From Tumebacillus flagellatus (GTDB taxonomy: Bacteria; Bacillota; Bacilli; Tumebacillales; Tumebacillaceae), in the NCBI RefSeq assembly GCF_000714935.1, contig NZ_JMIR01000013.1, positions 1 to 64,000 on the forward strand: a DNA stretch of 64,000 nt, read 5' to 3'. The first letter of the stretch is position 1; every line of letters starts with the position of its first letter. Positions 16,412-23,823 of the stretch are shown piece by piece. The notes beneath the pieces are model-generated. The model was given only the letters and a program-made list of their open reading frames with translations, was not told where the DNA came from and did not search any database. Position numbers and translations under genes: made by a program.

Positions 16412-18627
16412 GCAAAATCCAACTTGACCGAGCTGCCAAACGGGACCATCGTGCCAGGCGCAACTCCCTGTTTGATCACGTAGCCGGAGCCGTTCGGCTC
16501 CATCTGCAACTGCAAGAGCGAGAGAGTTTCCATCGCTTCCCGCATCGAGAGTCCGCGCAGATCGGGCATTTTTACTTTTCCGTCCTTCGTGCCTTCGGGG
16601 CCGAAATACACTTTGACCTCCGTACCGGCCGGCACTTGACCGTACGTGACGTCCGGCCATTGACCCGTCGCTTTGGGGCCGTCGCCGACCTCTTGAATCT
16701 TCAAACCGTTTTGCTTGGTCAACTCCACGGCTTGGTCTTTCGTCGTGCCGATGAGGTCCGGCACGTTGACGAACGTCTTCGGTTCCGCCGGTTTGGCGAC
16801 TTTCGGCGACTCGCCCGTTTTGCTGTCCGTTTGCGGGACGGTGTTGTCATTCGGGTCGATCGGCACCTGCAAGTAGTGCAGGGCTTCTTCGAGCACGACT
16901 TTCCCGGACGGGGCCGCTTCGATGGAGCCGAATTGCAGCGGCGCGTTGCGCGACGGTTGGTCGACGTCAACATAGATCAGCAAACGCGGGTTGTTCGCCG
17001 GGGCAAACCCGGTGAACGAGAGGCGGTAATGGTCGTCGTCATAGCCGACGCCGTTTTCCTTCGGAACTTGCGCCGTGCCGGTCTTGCCCGCCACGTGGTA
17101 GCCTCGGATGTAGTCGGTTTTGTTCGCGTCTGCGAGCACCGTTTCTTCCAACACTTGGCGCACGGTTTGGAACACTTCCGGGTTGGCGACTTCGTGCGTG
17201 ACTTTCGGTTTGATCTCTTCGACGGTCGCGCCGGTCTTCTGATCGCGCAGTTCCTTGACGACGTGCGGCTGGTAGACTTTCCCTCCGTTGCAGACGGCCA
17301 TCATCGCGGCGATCTGCTGCATCGGCGTGACGGAGACCCCTTGTCCAAACGAAGTGGAAGCCAAGTCGATGTCGCTCATCTTTTTCGGATCAAAAAGCGA
17401 CGCGTTCTCTTCGCCCGGCAAGTCGATGCCGGTCGGTTTGTTAAACCCGAAATCGTAGAGGTACTTGAAGAGATCGTCCTTGCCGAGCTTCTGCCCGATC
17501 TTGACAAACCCTACGTTTGAGGAGTTGTACACCGCCTCGCGGTAGGAAATGTCCCCGAAGCCGACGCCGTTCCAGTCCCGCACGGTCATGCCGTCGACGG
17601 TGATGGAGCCGGATTGGAACTTTTCGGAGAGATCGAGTTTGTTTTCGGCAAGCGCCCCCGTCAACACGAACGTCTTGAACGTGGAGCCCGGCTCAAACGA
17701 TCGCAGCGCGAAGTCGTTCCAAAGCGCTTCTTTGTCCGCGGAGGCGTACTCCGCCGGTTTGAACGTCGGCCGGTTGCCCAGCGCCAAAATTTCGCCGTTG
17801 TTCGGATCGGCGACGATGATCGTCGCGTGCTTGGGCGCGTACTTGTTGACGATGTTGTCCAACTCGTCCTCGACGAAGTGCTGGATCGTCTCGTCGATCG
17901 TCAGCACGACGTCCTTGCCGTCGGTCGGCTGTTTGGTGACTTTCGGTTCGTAGTTCGGCAGCGGATAACCGTCCCGGTCGGTGAAATACTCCATATGACC
18001 TGGATCGCCCGTCAGCTCTTTGTCATAGACCGACTCCACGCCTGCGAGACCGGTATCTTTGCCGTCAGCAGGGTTCATCCCGTAAAACCCGAGCACGTGC
18101 GCCGCAAGCGACCCGCTCGGATAACGGCGGATGTCGGTGCGGTTGGCGGTAATGCCGAGGAATTTTTTGTCCTTGTGCGCGGCTTCGATCTTATCGGCGA
18201 TGGAGGAGTCGACTTTCTTGCCCTTGGGGCCAAGACCTACGCCTTGGATTTTCGGATCGGTGAGGTTGATGTAGCCCAGCACGTCGCTTTCCGTCATGCC
18301 AAGCAGCGGCGCGAGGAATTTCGCGTACTCCTCGGGCGTATCGCCTTTCTCCTTGGCTTTGTCTTTGCGGAAAAAACTCACATCGACGTTGATGTCGTAC
18401 GCCACGCCGGTGAACGCGAGCTTCTGCCCGTTGCGGTCGAAGATGGCACCGCGCGTGCCGACGATGTCCTTCTCGGTCTTGATCCAATCTTGGGCTTTCT
18501 CCGAGAGGGAGTTCGCTTCGGCGACTTGCACGTAAAACAGACGCAGAACCAGGGACGACATGCCGACCAGAAGACCGAAGCGCAACAGCTTCGAGCGTTT
18601 GCGGAAGGTCCGTTCCTGTTCTTTCAT
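16399..18627 (-). CDS. pbpB: Division class B PBP PbpB (PBP2B)
   Basis: Septal transpeptidase partner of FtsW. 742 aa: cytoplasmic KRSK start, membrane helix (about 13-30), dimerisation domain, transpeptidase with the active-site motif FEPGSTFK, the SSNVGFVKIG segment and VAGKTGTAQVPKENG. Two C-terminal PASTA domains follow (about 615-680 and 682-740), as in B. subtilis PbpB. The start ATG shares a base with the ftsL stop (TAATG), with SD AGGGAG inside ftsL, so translation is coupled to ftsL. Confidence 0.95.
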   Translation of the reverse strand: MKEQERTFRKRSKLLRFGLLVGMSSLVLRLFYVQVAEANSLSEKAQDWIKTEKDIVGTRGAIFDRNGQKLAFTGVAYDINVDVSFFRKDKAKEKGDTPEEYAKFLAPLLGMTESDVLGYINLTDPKIQGVGLGPKGKKVDSSIADKIEAAHKDKKFLGITANRTDIRRYPSGSLAAHVLGFYGMNPADGKDTGLAGVESVYDKELTGDPGHMEYFTDRDGYPLPNYEPKVTKQPTDGKDVVLTIDETIQHFVEDELDNIVNKYAPKHATIIVADPNNGEILALGNRPTFKPAEYASADKEALWNDFALRSFEPGSTFKTFVLTGALAENKLDLSEKFQSGSITVDGMTVRDWNGVGFGDISYREAVYNSSNVGFVKIGQKLGKDDLFKYLYDFGFNKPTGIDLPGEENASLFDPKKMSDIDLASTSFGQGVSVTPMQQIAAMMAVCNGGKVYQPHVVKELRDQKTGATVEEIKPKVTHEVANPEVFQTVRQVLEETVLADANKTDYIRGYHVAGKTGTAQVPKENGVGYDDDHYRLSFTGFAPANNPRLLIYVDVDQPSRNAPLQFGSIEAAPSGKVVLEEALHYLQVPIDPNDNTVPQTDSKTGESPKVAKPAEPKTFVNVPDLIGTTKDQAVELTKQNGLKIQEVGDGPKATGQWPDVTYGQVPAGTEVKVYFGPEGTKDGKVKMPDLRGLSMREAMETLSLLQLQMEPNGSGYVIKQGVAPGTMVPFGSSVKLDFAPQS

Positions 18628-19019
18628 TATTGTTTGCTCCCTTGCTGCTGTTGCACGATAACCATCTTGTTGTCTTGGACCGGCTTCATGCCCAGTTGGT
18701 TCGCAGCGACGCTTTTGATGCGGTCAGCCGATTCCATCTGCAACACTTGCTGTTCCAATTTGAGCTGCTGGTCTTTCATCGCTTGCAATTGACTGCGCTG
18801 TTGCTCCAGTTGATAGTTCAATCCGACCATGTGCGCGTAGCGTCCGGCGAGCGAGATGATGATGCCCAGACAGAAGACCACGGTGAACAGCCATTTCAAT
18901 TTGTCCTTCGCTTCCGCTTTCTGCTGCGGCGAGCGAACAGGTTGTTTGGAAGGTTGGTATGAAGGCGCGGGCTCTGCTTGCGGCAGGGGACGCGCGAGGT
19001 TATCCCGGTATGTCGACAT
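18627..19019 (-). CDS. ftsL: Cell division protein FtsL
   Basis: Small bitopic protein that pairs with DivIC and DivIB at the septum. 130 aa from ATG 19019 (MSTYRDN), chosen because SD AAGGGAG is about 10 nt upstream; a longer in-frame TTG start has none. Basic/proline-rich cytoplasmic part, one span (about 52-70, WLFTVVFCLGIIISLAG), then a leucine-zipper coiled coil rich in Gln (LEQQRSQLQAMKDQQLKLEQ). Position between rsmH and pbpB is diagnostic; sequence conservation in this family is low. Confidence 0.9.
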   Translation of the reverse strand: MSTYRDNLARPLPQAEPAPSYQPSKQPVRSPQQKAEAKDKLKWLFTVVFCLGIIISLAGRYAHMVGLNYQLEQQRSQLQAMKDQQLKLEQQVLQMESADRIKSVAANQLGMKPVQDNKMVIVQQQQGSKQ

Positions 19020-19069
19020 CGATTTCTTGCTCCCTTCTCCCAAGAAAAAAGGTACAGGTTCCGTTTTGG

Positions 19070-20017
19070 TTAGAGCTTCTCGGCGATGCGCAGTTTGGCG
19101 GAACGTGCCCTTGGGTTGTGCGCCAATTCTTCCTCAGAGGGAACGATTGGTTTACGCGTGATCACTTTCACGCGCGGCGTGTTGGTGCACTGGCAAATCG
19201 GCAACTCCGGCGGGCAGATGCACCCGCGGGCCGCTTCTTGCAGCGCAAGTTTTGCCATACGGTCCTCTAAGGAATGGAAGGTGATGATCGCCACCCGACC
19301 CCCCGGGTTCAGGACGTCGATCGCTTGTTGAATCGCTTCGGCGAAGACGTTCAACTCGTCGTTAACCGCGATGCGGATCCCTTGGAAAGTCCGCTTGGCG
19401 GGATGGCCTCCCTCTCGGCGTGCAGCGGCGGGAATGGCCGCTTTGATGATGTCAACCAGTTGTCCTGTCGTCTCGATCGGCGCTTTGGCGCGCTCGCGGA
19501 CGATAAATTCGGCGATGCGCTTCGACCATTTCTCTTCGGCGTAGTCGTAGAGGATCTTGGTGATCTCCTCCGCACTCCACTCGTTGACGAGGTCTCTTGC
19601 GGTGAAACTTTGCGTTTTGTCCATGCGCATGTCAAGAGGCGCATCGTGTTGGTAGCTGAACCCGCGCTCTCCCTCGTCGAGTTGCGGCGAGGAAACGCCT
19701 AAGTCAAACAACACTCCGTCCACCCCGGAAAGTCCCTGTTCGGCTACGATGTCCGCTAATCGGCGAAAATTGGAATGGACGATCGTGAACCGCCCTTCGT
19801 AGGGGGCGAGCACTTGTTTGGCATTGGCGATGGCGATGAGGTCTTGGTCGATGGCAATCAGGCGGCCGGTCGGCGAACTGGCCTTCAAGATGCGTCCCGA
19901 GTGACCTGCACCTCCAAGCGTGCAATCCACATAGATATGGTCAGGCTCCGGTTTCAGAGCCTCCACAGCTTCTTCTGCAAAAACGGAAATGTGATGAAAG
20001 GTCGATGTATCCGACAT
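19070..20017 (-). CDS. rsmH: 16S rRNA (cytosine1402-N4)-methyltransferase RsmH
   Basis: SAM-dependent methyltransferase acting on C1402 of 16S rRNA in the decoding site (formerly MraW). 315 aa. N-terminal [17 protein letters not shown] motif [26 protein letters not shown] and the terminal [28 protein letters not shown] are the family marks. Second gene of the cluster, 12 nt after mraZ. Confidence 0.97.
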   Translation of the reverse strand: MSDTSTFHHISVFAEEAVEALKPEPDHIYVDCTLGGAGHSGRILKASSPTGRLIAIDQDLIAIANAKQVLAPYEGRFTIVHSNFRRLADIVAEQGLSGVDGVLFDLGVSSPQLDEGERGFSYQHDAPLDMRMDKTQSFTARDLVNEWSAEEITKILYDYAEEKWSKRIAEFIVRERAKAPIETTGQLVDIIKAAIPAAARREGGHPAKRTFQGIRIAVNDELNVFAEAIQQAIDVLNPGGRVAIITFHSLEDRMAKLALQEAARGCICPPELPICQCTNTPRVKVITRKPIVPSEEELAHNPRARSAKLRIAEKL

Positions 20018-20029
20018 TGGTAAACACTC

Positions 20030-20461
20030 CTACAAATCGAAATCGATTAGTTTTTCCGCAATCTCAGCAAACGAGTCTTGAGATTGGGCACAATATTCGT
20101 CCCAAGCTTCCTTGCCCCAGATCTCGACGCGGCTGGAAACGCCGATCACAACACAGTCCCGGAGTAACTTGGCATATTCTCGTAGATGGTTCGGGATGTT
20201 GACGCGGCCTTGCTTGTCGAGTTCGCACTCGGTCGCTCCCGAGAAGAAGAAGCGGCTGAATGCTCGTGCATCGGCTCTCGTGAATGGAAGACTTTTCAAC
20301 TTCGATTCTAAGGTCTCCCACTCGCTGCGCGGGTATACGAACAGGCAAGAATCAAGTCCACGGGTCACAACAAAGTTCACGCCCAGCGCATCCCTGAATT
20401 TCGCTGGAATGATCAGGCGACCTTTGTCGTCGATGTTATGCTGATATTCCCCCATGAACAC
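20030..20461 (-). CDS. mraZ: Transcriptional regulator MraZ
   Basis: AbrB-like ring-forming DNA-binding protein that controls the dcw cluster. 143 aa from GTG at 20461, giving [15 protein letters not shown], the usual MraZ start; the longer reading frame upstream would run through the operator repeats. It contains two MraZ/AbrB domains (about 5-47 and 76-119), each with a DKQGR/DDKGR motif. SD is GAAGAGG. Three direct MraZ boxes lie 32-59 bp upstream, consistent with autoregulation. Confidence 0.95.
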   Translation of the reverse strand: MFMGEYQHNIDDKGRLIIPAKFRDALGVNFVVTRGLDSCLFVYPRSEWETLESKLKSLPFTRADARAFSRFFFSGATECELDKQGRVNIPNHLREYAKLLRDCVVIGVSSRVEIWGKEAWDEYCAQSQDSFAEIAEKLIDFDL

Positions 20462-20492
20462 GGCCTCTTCACCCACCTTGCGGAAAAGTGCA

Positions 20493-20520
20493 CCACTTTC
20501 CCCCACTTTCCACCACTGTT
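20493..20520 (-). promoter_or_regulatory. MraZ operator: three direct AAAGTGG boxes
   Basis: On the minus strand GAAAGTGG occurs at 20500-20493 and 20510-20503, and AACAGTGG at 20520-20513, at exact 10-bp steps. This matches the published MraZ sites (repeated TGGG/AAAGTG boxes one helical turn apart) and sits just upstream of mraZ. Confidence 0.75.
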
Positions 20521-20693
20521 TTTTGGTATTCGGTTCTACCCACAGAAATCCTTCTGAAAACAAGGTTGGATTGGCATGTTTTTCACCTGTTAGATTAAAA
20601 TGGTTCCAAAGACTCAGGACATACGTTCGCCTCCGTGACCCTAGAAATCGTACATACGTTCCTATTGCATTGCGGATGGCACAGCCCCCGTAA

Positions 20694-20727
20694 AGTAACA
20701 CATCTTACGGAAAGTCTGTGTTATACT
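20694..20727 (+). promoter_or_regulatory. Putative promoter/operator of HxlR gene
   Basis: TATACT (20722-20727) is a good -10 without a clear -35. Imperfect inverted repeat AGTAACAC (20694-20701) and GTGTTATACT (20718-20727) surrounds the core promoter, similar in form to sites of HxlR/MarR-type repressors that control their own gene. Confidence 0.4.
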
Positions 20728-20761
20728 AAAACTAAAGAACTTGATAAAGGGAGCGAGCGAG

Positions 20762-21106
20762 ATGTCCGAATCGAATCCGTGCTGTCCGATCGAAGTGACG
20801 CTCGGCGTCATCGGCAAAAAGTGGACCGTTCTGATCATTCGCGAGCTGTTCGATGGCAAGAAGCGCTTTTCCGAGATTGCCGCGTCGTTGCCGATCTCCT
20901 CAAAGTTGTTGACCGACCGCTTGAAGGAACTTGAGGAGCACGGGATTATCAACCGCACGATCTACCCGGAGATCCCGCCGCGCGTGGAATACACGCTGAC
21001 GGAGAGCGGATTGACGTTGACCAGTGTCTTAGATGCGTTGCGCAAGTGGGGCGCGCAGCATTATGCGAACCACCTGTGCCCTTCTAAAAATCAACCAACC
21101 GAATAG
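20762..21106 (+). CDS. HxlR-family transcriptional regulator
   Basis: Winged-helix repressor of the HxlR type (HypR, YodB, CatR relatives). 114 aa from ATG 20762, SD AAAGGGAG; the longer TTG start lacks one. Motifs are CPIEVTLGVIGKKWTVLIIREL and the recognition region FSEIAASLPISSKLLTDRLKELEEHGII. The Cys pair at residues 7-8 sits where the redox-sensing Cys of YodB/HypR-like regulators lies, so thiol or quinone stress sensing is possible. It stands alone, divergent from mraZ and followed by its own terminator; no target gene is adjacent. Confidence 0.9.
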   Translation: MSESNPCCPIEVTLGVIGKKWTVLIIRELFDGKKRFSEIAASLPISSKLLTDRLKELEEHGIINRTIYPEIPPRVEYTLTESGLTLTSVLDALRKWGAQHYANHLCPSKNQPTE

Positions 21107-21110
21107 CGAG

Positions 21111-21155
21111 AAACCCTGACCTGAAGCGTCTAGCGTGAAGGTCAGGGTTTTTTTG
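21111..21155 (+). terminator. Intrinsic terminator after hxlR-type gene
   Basis: Perfect 12-bp stem AAACCCTGACCT/AGGTCAGGGTTT (21111-21122 and 21139-21150) followed by TTTTGT. Confidence 0.9.
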
Positions 21156-21229
21156 TGTCCCAAGAGTACGTCTGATTTCCATCGTGTATCACGTGTTAAT
21201 TTTGGATTCTTAATTTTAGGCAAACGTCG

Positions 21230-21259
21230 TTGTCAACATCATTCAATCCACAATATACT
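21230..21259 (+). promoter_or_regulatory. Sigma-A-like promoter for DUF4183 gene
   Basis: TTGTCA (21230-21235), 18-nt spacer, TATACT (21254-21259), about 100 nt ahead of the ATG at 21361. The long untranslated leader holds no obvious hairpin. Confidence 0.5.
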
Positions 21260-21360
21260 ACAGCAGAACTGAAAACAAAACACAACGCATTCTCAGACGT
21301 GTCAACACAGGTTCCCAGAGACTCCAGTCTCGATGAGCCTTTGAAAGGAGGTGAATTCGC

Positions 21361-21651
21361 ATGGCTGCTAGCTTGATCAACCCGAACTTTAAAAGCAAAA
21401 AGTACTACGTTCTTGCATCTGCCGGCACGATCACAGGTTCCGACCTGGACCTCGCTGCCAACCTTTTTGTAGACGATAACGGCGCTCCCATCACCGCATT
21501 CCCGAACCACGCCTACTTCACGCTGTATATCAACGGCATGATTCAGGAAAACGGCGTTGCTACTCTGACCAGTTCGCAACTTACCATCCTCGGCGGTGCA
21601 TCGCTCGACGGCTCGGACCCGATCGTTCTGGAGTTGGGCATCAACTTCTAA
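21361..21651 (+). CDS. DUF4183-type protein, single domain
   Basis: 96 aa with a strong SD (AAAGGAGGTG). The whole protein is one DUF4183-like beta-rich domain: it starts KSKKYYVLASAGTITGSDL, has ANLFVDDNG and YFTLYINGMIQENG, and ends TILGGASLDGSDPIVLELGINF. No signal peptide or membrane segment. To my knowledge this family is found in spore-forming Firmicutes, often near collagen-like or spore-surface proteins, but its function is unknown. The domain is clearly related to the C-terminal part of the next gene. Confidence 0.8.
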   Translation: MAASLINPNFKSKKYYVLASAGTITGSDLDLAANLFVDDNGAPITAFPNHAYFTLYINGMIQENGVATLTSSQLTILGGASLDGSDPIVLELGINF

Positions 21652-21667
21652 CACGACGTGGAATCTC

Positions 21668-21706
21668 CCAAAAGGCCTCGTTTCACTAGAAACGGGGCCT
21701 TTTGGG
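21668..21706 (+). terminator. Intrinsic terminator after DUF4183 gene
   Basis: Stem CCAAAAGGCC(TC)GTTT / AAAC(GG)GGCCTTTTGG around CACTAG, with the T-run at the end of the 3' arm. Confidence 0.75.
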
Positions 21707-21853
21707 CATTGTCAAACGATTCAAGGCTTACTGCGCTGTCTGTCGGTTCCGTGCCGATAGCATCCAACGAATCTTCAAACTTCTCGCTCATCGCATTTGA
21801 AGACCCCCCCAGAGGCTGAATCGGCGTTCCGATTTGTGCTGATAAAATCAGGC

Positions 21854-21867
21854 TGACATCTATGTCA
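21854..21867. promoter_or_regulatory. Perfect palindrome TGACAT-CT-ATGTCA
   Basis: 14-bp inverted repeat with a 2-nt centre, about 90 bp upstream of the likely start of the His-rich DUF4183 gene. No promoter boxes could be fitted around it, so operator function is a guess. The rest of the 21707-21955 gap holds no supported gene. Confidence 0.3.
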
Positions 21868-21955
21868 ATCAAAATGAACAAGTAATATTATGTATAAGAA
21901 AATGGAGAAATCGATCCAAATATTTTCTTCAATCGCTAAAATAGGGGGCCTTCGA

Positions 21956-22894
21956 ATGCTGGCTCATACGCAGTGTGAGTTGGAGTTGATTCCCTTTCAC
22001 GTTGTTTCCGACGGCCAAAAGAGAATCTACCAAAGCAAGGATCGTTCACTTGCGTTTTCCAATTCCCATATTCCTGATCCACGAAAGATTTTCGGAATCC
22101 TGTTGTATATTGAAGGTACGTTGCAACCGCCAAATGCTTATGAAATCTTTGAAGGTAAATTGGTGCTGTTGAGAAAAGCACCTCCCCGAGGGGCTTCCAT
22201 AACTGCCTTTTTTATTACATTCAAGGATGCCCAAGACGAAATAACAGAAAACAAAACCAAACGTGCGAAGCACACAAAAAACGAAAAGGATCGTACCCCA
22301 AAAGCACCTGAACCACATGAAAAGAATGCACGAAAAGAGGTGACAGAAAAAATAGCAAACCGTGACAAAGACACTGTTTCTTCAGGAAAGGATGTGCATC
22401 TCAAACACGACAGCGAACCTCATCTCGCTCATCATCAAGATCCTCATCGAAAGCACCACGATGACCACCATCATATGCACCATCATATGCACTATCATAT
22501 GCACCATCATGACCACCATCATGACCACCATCATGACCACCATCATGACCACCATCATGACCACCATCATGGCCACCATCACCATTGCTGTCATTGTTGC
22601 TGTTGTAAACCCAATGACCCATCGCTCTCTTCAAAAAAATTTTTTACGACCGCCTTCCTTGGCTCCATCACCGGGGATGATTTAACGATTCCTGCCAACT
22701 GCTTTGTTGACAACTTTGACCAAAGTGTAACGTCCTTTCCCGAGAAGTTTCTCTTTTTCAACTTGTACATCAACGGAATAATTCAAAAAGACGGATCTGT
22801 TGATATTCAGCCTTCCTACGTTGTCATCTGGGGTGGTGCTTCATTGGATTCTGACAATCCAATCGCAATCGAATTTGTTTGCAATCAACACTAA
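21956..22894 (+). CDS. Two-domain DUF4183-like protein with His/Asp and Cys-rich centre
   Basis: 312 aa from ATG 21956 (MLAHTQCELE), preferred because AGGGGG lies 6 nt upstream; an ATG at 21890 would add 22 aa but has no SD. The N-terminal part (about 1-95) is a diverged DUF4183-like domain (RKIFGILLYIEGTLQPP). A charged Lys/Glu linker (about 97-165) follows, then about 55 residues of HH-D/M/H repeats, a Cys cluster CCHCCCC, and a typical C-terminal DUF4183 domain (FFTTAFLGSITGDDL ... IWGGASLDS). No signal peptide. The His and Cys region could bind many Zn, Ni or Cu ions; this is inference. The gene is visibly more A+T-rich than its neighbours, suggesting transfer or relaxed codon use. Confidence 0.75.
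   Translation: MLAHTQCELELIPFHVVSDGQKRIYQSKDRSLAFSNSHIPDPRKIFGILLYIEGTLQPPNAYEIFEGKLVLLRKAPPRGASITAFFITFKDAQDEITENKTKRAKHTKNEKDRTPKAPEPHEKNARKEVTEKIANRDKDTVSSGKDVHLKHDSEPHLAHHQDPHRKHHDDHHHMHHHMHYHMHHHDHHHDHHHDHHHDHHHDHHHGHHHHCCHCCCCKPNDPSLSSKKFFTTAFLGSITGDDLTIPANCFVDNFDQSVTSFPEKFLFFNLYINGIIQKDGSVDIQPSYVVIWGGASLDSDNPIAIEFVCNQH
22464..22577 (+). repeat. 12-bp tandem repeat coding for (His-His-Asp-His)n
   Basis: Unit CATCATGACCAC repeats about six times near 22505-22575, preceded by units of CACCATCATATG. It codes for HHDH/HHMH tetrads inside the DUF4183 gene. The in-frame 12-bp period means copy number can change without frameshift. Confidence 0.85.
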
Positions 22895-22915
22895 GATCTT
22901 TGAGAAGCAAACACC

Positions 22916-22958
22916 TACAAAAGGCCCTGTTTCAATTCGTGAAACAGGGTCTTTTGTA
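22916..22958. terminator. Convergent hairpin between DUF4183 and XRE genes
   Basis: Long stem TACAAAAGGCCCTGTTTCA / TGAAACAGGGTCTTTTGTA around ATTCG. The T-runs are inside the stem, so it can act on both strands, at the meeting point of the two genes. Confidence 0.65.
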
Positions 22959-22975
22959 GGGAATCCTGCCCCCAT

Positions 22976-23428
22976 TTACTGATTGAGAATTTCTTGGAAA
23001 CGCTGCCGGACTTCTTCCTTGTCAAACGAGTAGAAGATGCGGTAGTTTTTCGGGTCAAGAATTCGGTAATGTCCGGTGACGCGGTTATGTTGCATCCGGT
23101 AGCCTTCGTGCTCGATGAACAGCGTCCAGAACACGTGGCCGCCAAGCGTCTTCAGCCACGGTTTGACAGCGCTTTGCCGGGCGCAGAGGTCGATGATCTC
23201 CAGCACCGCATCGCCGAACAAGTTTTGCACGATCTCGCCGTCCCGAAACAGCACGGCGACGGTGACGGACGTGGTGAACCCGAACGTCTTGCGCCCCTTC
23301 TCCACGTCGACGAGCGTTTTTTTCGAGATGCCGATCATCTCGGCGAAGCGGTCTTGCGTGACGTTTGCTTCCGCGCGGATCAAGCGGGTTCGCTCCGAAA
23401 TCAGTTGGTCGAATTCAAGCTGTTCCAT
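22976..23428 (-). CDS. XRE-family helix-turn-helix regulator with C-terminal sensor-like domain
   Basis: 150 aa. The N-terminal HTH (about 8-60) reads LISERTRLIRAEANVTQDRF, GISKKTLVDVEKGRKTFGFT. The C-terminal part (about 85-150) is a small conserved region with WTLFIEHEGYRMQHN and RILDPKNYRIFYSFDKEEVR; I do not recognise its ligand. SD GGGAG is 11 nt from the ATG. Two promoters may serve it: a proximal one overlapping a palindrome (23460-23492) and a distal one (23673-23701) whose transcript would first pass a structured RNA and a terminator. No target gene is fused or overlapping. Confidence 0.82.
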   Translation of the reverse strand: MEQLEFDQLISERTRLIRAEANVTQDRFAEMIGISKKTLVDVEKGRKTFGFTTSVTVAVLFRDGEIVQNLFGDAVLEIIDLCARQSAVKPWLKTLGGHVFWTLFIEHEGYRMQHNRVTGHYRILDPKNYRIFYSFDKEEVRQRFQEILNQ

Positions 23429-23459
23429 GCCGTTTCCATCTCCCGTTTCGGTTCTAATA

Positions 23460-23492
23460 GTGTAATTTTACACGATTTGATCCATTCAGCAA
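23460..23492 (-). promoter_or_regulatory. Promoter and palindromic operator of XRE gene
   Basis: Minus strand TTGCTG (23492-23487), 16-nt spacer, TAAAAT (23470-23465). The -10 lies inside the inverted repeat GTGTAA-TT-TTACAC (23460-23473), a good size for an XRE dimer site and consistent with autorepression. Confidence 0.5.
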
Positions 23493-23503
23493 GATGAATT
23501 CCG

Positions 23504-23543
23504 AAAAAAAGAGACCGAAAAGAGTCCTCGACTCTCTCGGTCT
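23504..23543 (-). terminator. Intrinsic terminator downstream of structured RNA
   Basis: Minus strand stem AGACCGA/TCGGTCT (23543-23512) with inner GAGTC/GACTC, then CTTTTTTT. No coding gene ends here on this strand; it terminates the transcript started at 23673-23701, upstream of the XRE gene. Confidence 0.8.
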
Positions 23544-23576
23544 GCGCAATGGGGTCATTTCAGAACGAACAAAAAG

Positions 23577-23666
23577 TATGGAAGAATCTGCGGATGCGAT
23601 TATCAGGGGAGGCATCGACAACCGTTTGCACGGCTCCGCAGAGTTCGGATAATCCCGAATTCCATA
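23577..23666 (-). ncRNA. Candidate structured RNA (riboswitch-like aptamer or sRNA)
   Basis: Minus-strand RNA with nested perfect stems. P1 pairs TATGGAA (23666-23660) with TTCCATA (23583-23577) and encloses everything. P5 TTCGG/CCGAA (23659-23655, 23648-23644) has a 6-nt loop. P2 CTGCGG/CCGCAG (23641-23636, 23593-23588) encloses P4 CCGT-GCAA-ACGG-type (23633-23622) and P3 GATGC/GCATC (23616-23612, 23597-23593, sharing one base with P2). It begins right at the predicted start of a consensus promoter and is followed by a terminator, then the XRE gene. No ORF with an SD fits. I do not recognise a known riboswitch core. It could be a terminating riboswitch for the XRE gene or a stand-alone sRNA of about 160 nt. 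Confidence 0.5.
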
Positions 23667-23672
23667 GTTTAT

Positions 23673-23701
23673 ATTGTAATCCCGAGGCACCCCTTTGTAA
23701 A
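23673..23701 (-). promoter_or_regulatory. Sigma-A promoter for structured RNA
   Basis: Minus strand TTTACA (23701-23696), 17-nt spacer, TACAAT (23678-23673). Predicted start near 23666, which is the first base of the P1 stem. Confidence 0.65.
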
Positions 23702-23777
23702 TAGTAACAATTATGAGGTTGTGAAAAATTCTTGAACGAATCGAGGAATCGCACTCTTCTCCTGAGGGTCCGACATT

Positions 23778-23821
23778 GAAAAAAAGCCCCGCTGCCTGTC
23801 TTCTAGCAGGAGCGGGGCTTT
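23778..23821 (-). terminator. Intrinsic terminator, distal copy behind panE
   Basis: Minus strand stem AGCCCCGCT/AGCGGGGCT (23819-23811 and 23793-23785) with inner CCTGC/GCAGG, then seven T. It belongs to the second copy of a duplicated gene-end module (23824-23921). Confidence 0.85.
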
Positions 23822-23823
23822 AC

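Noticed and set aside
21648-21881. 77-codon minus-strand ORF behind the first DUF4183 gene
   Set aside because: No SD, runs through the terminator hairpin, no recognisable motif.
22464-22577. Short regular repeats that might suggest a CRISPR array
   Set aside because: 12-bp in-frame coding repeats for His/Asp with no spacers; likewise 33049-33180. No cas genes.
23454-23754. Minus-strand ORFs of 78 and 64 codons
   Set aside because: No SD; the 78-codon frame starts before the predicted transcript start and runs through the terminator and XRE promoter. Structured RNA explains the region better.
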